DNA from: JAJFTV01 sp964426355
Lineage (GTDB): Bacteria; Chloroflexota; Anaerolineae; Anaerolineales; Anaerolineaceae
Assembly: GCA_964426355.1 (NCBI GenBank)
Contig: CAYRRA010000224.1
Coordinates: 1-6,101 of the forward strand
Direction: 5' to 3'
Length of the DNA: 6,101 nt
The translations under genes were made by a program, and so were the position numbers. Positions within the stretch are counted from its first letter, which is position 1; the number at the start of each line of letters is the position of its first letter. A model generated the notes under the pieces. The model was given only the letters and a program-made list of their open reading frames with translations, did not search any database and was not told the origin of the DNA. Positions 5,282 to 6,101 of the stretch are shown piece after piece.

Positions 5282-5875
5282 TCAATCGATTCGTTCTACC
5301 ACCAGCACGCGGTTGCCGACCAACTTCACCACGCGCACACTTTCACCGGTAGGGATGCGCTCTTTGTTCGCCGAGATCGCCTCCAGTTCGCGCAAACCGC
5401 CCTGGACAACGATACTCACCTTGCCGCTGCCCTCTTCCGGGATGGTGAGGTAAACGCGCCCCACTTTGCCAATTGCATTTTCCATTTGCAGCGTGCCGGA
5501 CGACTGTAAGCGCTGCATCTCCAGAACCACTTTTGCGGTAGCCAGCATGGTCACCAAACCGGCAGCAACCCCGCCCAGTGCAGTCCATCCCGCCTGCATT
5601 CCACCGCGTGACATCGCCATACCCACCAGCCCAAACATCAGAAAGAAGCCGGTGATGCCCTGCATTGAAACGAGCTTCAAGCCAGGTTCAGCAATATGAT
5701 CGACATCGCCATCCAGGTCGAAATCACTGCCAGAGTCAATGGACGCATCACCCCCGCTGTCACCCCCGCCGCCAATGGCAAACAGGATCGCCCGGAGAAT
5801 AAAGAGCACACCACCTATGACAATACAAACCAGGTAAAAATACTCAATTGATTTCAAATTCCATGCTTCAAACAT
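5282..5875 (-). CDS. Short NfeD-like membrane protein with C-terminal OB-fold (YuaF-type flotillin partner)
   Basis: A 197-aa membrane protein, probably the flotillin partner. Residues about 11-34 form the first transmembrane helix, then comes a Gly/Asp-rich stretch (36-60, including DFDLDGDVDH). Helices follow at about 70-89 and 97-117. Residues about 127-196 form a small all-beta domain (IGKVGRVYLTI, GKVSIVVQGGLRELEA, IPTGESVRVVKLVGNRVLVV) matching the OB-fold of NfeD proteins. The ClpP-like serine protease domain of long NfeD proteins is absent, so this is the short form that commonly sits beside flotillin genes, as yuaF does before floT in B. subtilis. Flotillin follows after 33 bases on the same strand. 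The ATG at 5875 has only a weak ribosome binding site (GTGGAT, about 9 bases upstream). It is kept because it directly precedes the first helix and no better in-frame start is seen. Confidence 0.85.
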   Translation of the reverse strand: MFEAWNLKSIEYFYLVCIVIGGVLFILRAILFAIGGGGDSGGDASIDSGSDFDLDGDVDHIAEPGLKLVSMQGITGFFLMFGLVGMAMSRGGMQAGWTALGGVAAGLVTMLATAKVVLEMQRLQSSGTLQMENAIGKVGRVYLTIPEEGSGKVSIVVQGGLRELEAISANKERIPTGESVRVVKLVGNRVLVVERID

Positions 5876-6101
5876 CGTCTTTTATCCACTTTCAACTAAA
5901 AACGGAAAAGATACTCCCCGATCAACCTGGACAAGGTATACTGTCGCCGCCTGAGCCGATGATCGATTTTCTCCTTCATTGTACCAAAAAGAAGCGGCTT
6001 AGTTGAATATTTTACCCTGAAGTATCCCTTTTTATGTCGAAACTCGCTGCCCGGTCAGGGTAGTCGCGCATCAATTTTATGGAACGAACAATGCATTTTC
6101 A
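5876..6101. other. Upstream region of the NfeD-flotillin operon
   Basis: These 226 bases contain the candidate operon promoter and its leader. A 27-codon minus-strand frame (5979-5896) begins inside the -10 box and has no ribosome binding site, so it is not called. A plus-strand ATG at 6079 runs open to the window edge for only seven codons without a ribosome binding site. A small hairpin (CTGCCC 6047-6052, GGGTAG 6058-6063) lacks a T-run. Which gene lies to the right cannot be told. Confidence 0.5.
5978..6007 (-). promoter_or_regulatory. Extended -10 promoter of the NfeD-flotillin operon
   Basis: On the minus strand TGG-TACAAT (5986-5978) fits the extended -10 form with 5/6 matches to TATAAT. 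A weak -35, TTCAAC (6007-6002), lies 18 bases upstream. RNA would start near 5971, giving a leader of about 95 bases before the ATG at 5875. Confidence 0.5.

Noticed and set aside
5896..5979. 27-codon minus-strand frame upstream of the NfeD-like gene (MKEKIDHRLRRRQ...)
   Set aside because: Its ATG overlaps the TACAAT -10 box, so the predicted transcript would not contain it, and there is no ribosome binding site in front.
6047..6063. Small hairpin at the right edge as a terminator of an upstream gene
   Set aside because: The stem is six pairs with one G-U only on the plus strand, and no T-run follows on either strand.

Overview
The window reads as a piece of a free-living bacterial chromosome. 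Anaerolineae/Chloroflexota is my best guess. It rests on a flotillin next to a short NfeD-like gene, a large secreted protein made of tandem carboxypeptidase-regulatory-like folds and ending in a Chloroflexota-style Y-M-P-I-F tail, and sigma70-type promoters with TACAAT -10 boxes. No marker gene is present, so this is an inference.

All genes run leftward on the minus strand. From right to left: a short regulatory stretch (5876-6101) with an extended -10 promoter; a 197-aa membrane protein with an NfeD-type OB-fold (5282-5875); after a 33-base gap with a perfect ribosome binding site, a 483-aa flotillin (3797-5248); a structured intergenic stretch (3423-3796) holding a long hairpin, a 46-bp GC-rich element with 9-bp terminal inverted repeats, and a promoter; a secreted protein of about 982 aa (474-3422); an AT-rich gap (102-473); and the first 33 codons of a further minus-strand gene cut by the left edge (1-101).

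The NfeD-like protein and the flotillin form an evident two-gene operon, matching the YuaF-FloT pairing of Bacillus subtilis, and should act together in organising membrane microdomains. The secreted protein has its own promoter behind the hairpin, so it is probably a separate transcription unit. Its six repeats are not equal: they alternate as A-B-A-B-A-B, which points to expansion of a two-domain unit. I see no defence system, CRISPR array, tRNA, rRNA or transposase. The most notable non-coding signals are the hairpin at 3694-3736, whose three non-Watson-Crick positions all become G-U pairs only in the minus-strand RNA, and the mini-element at 3603-3648.
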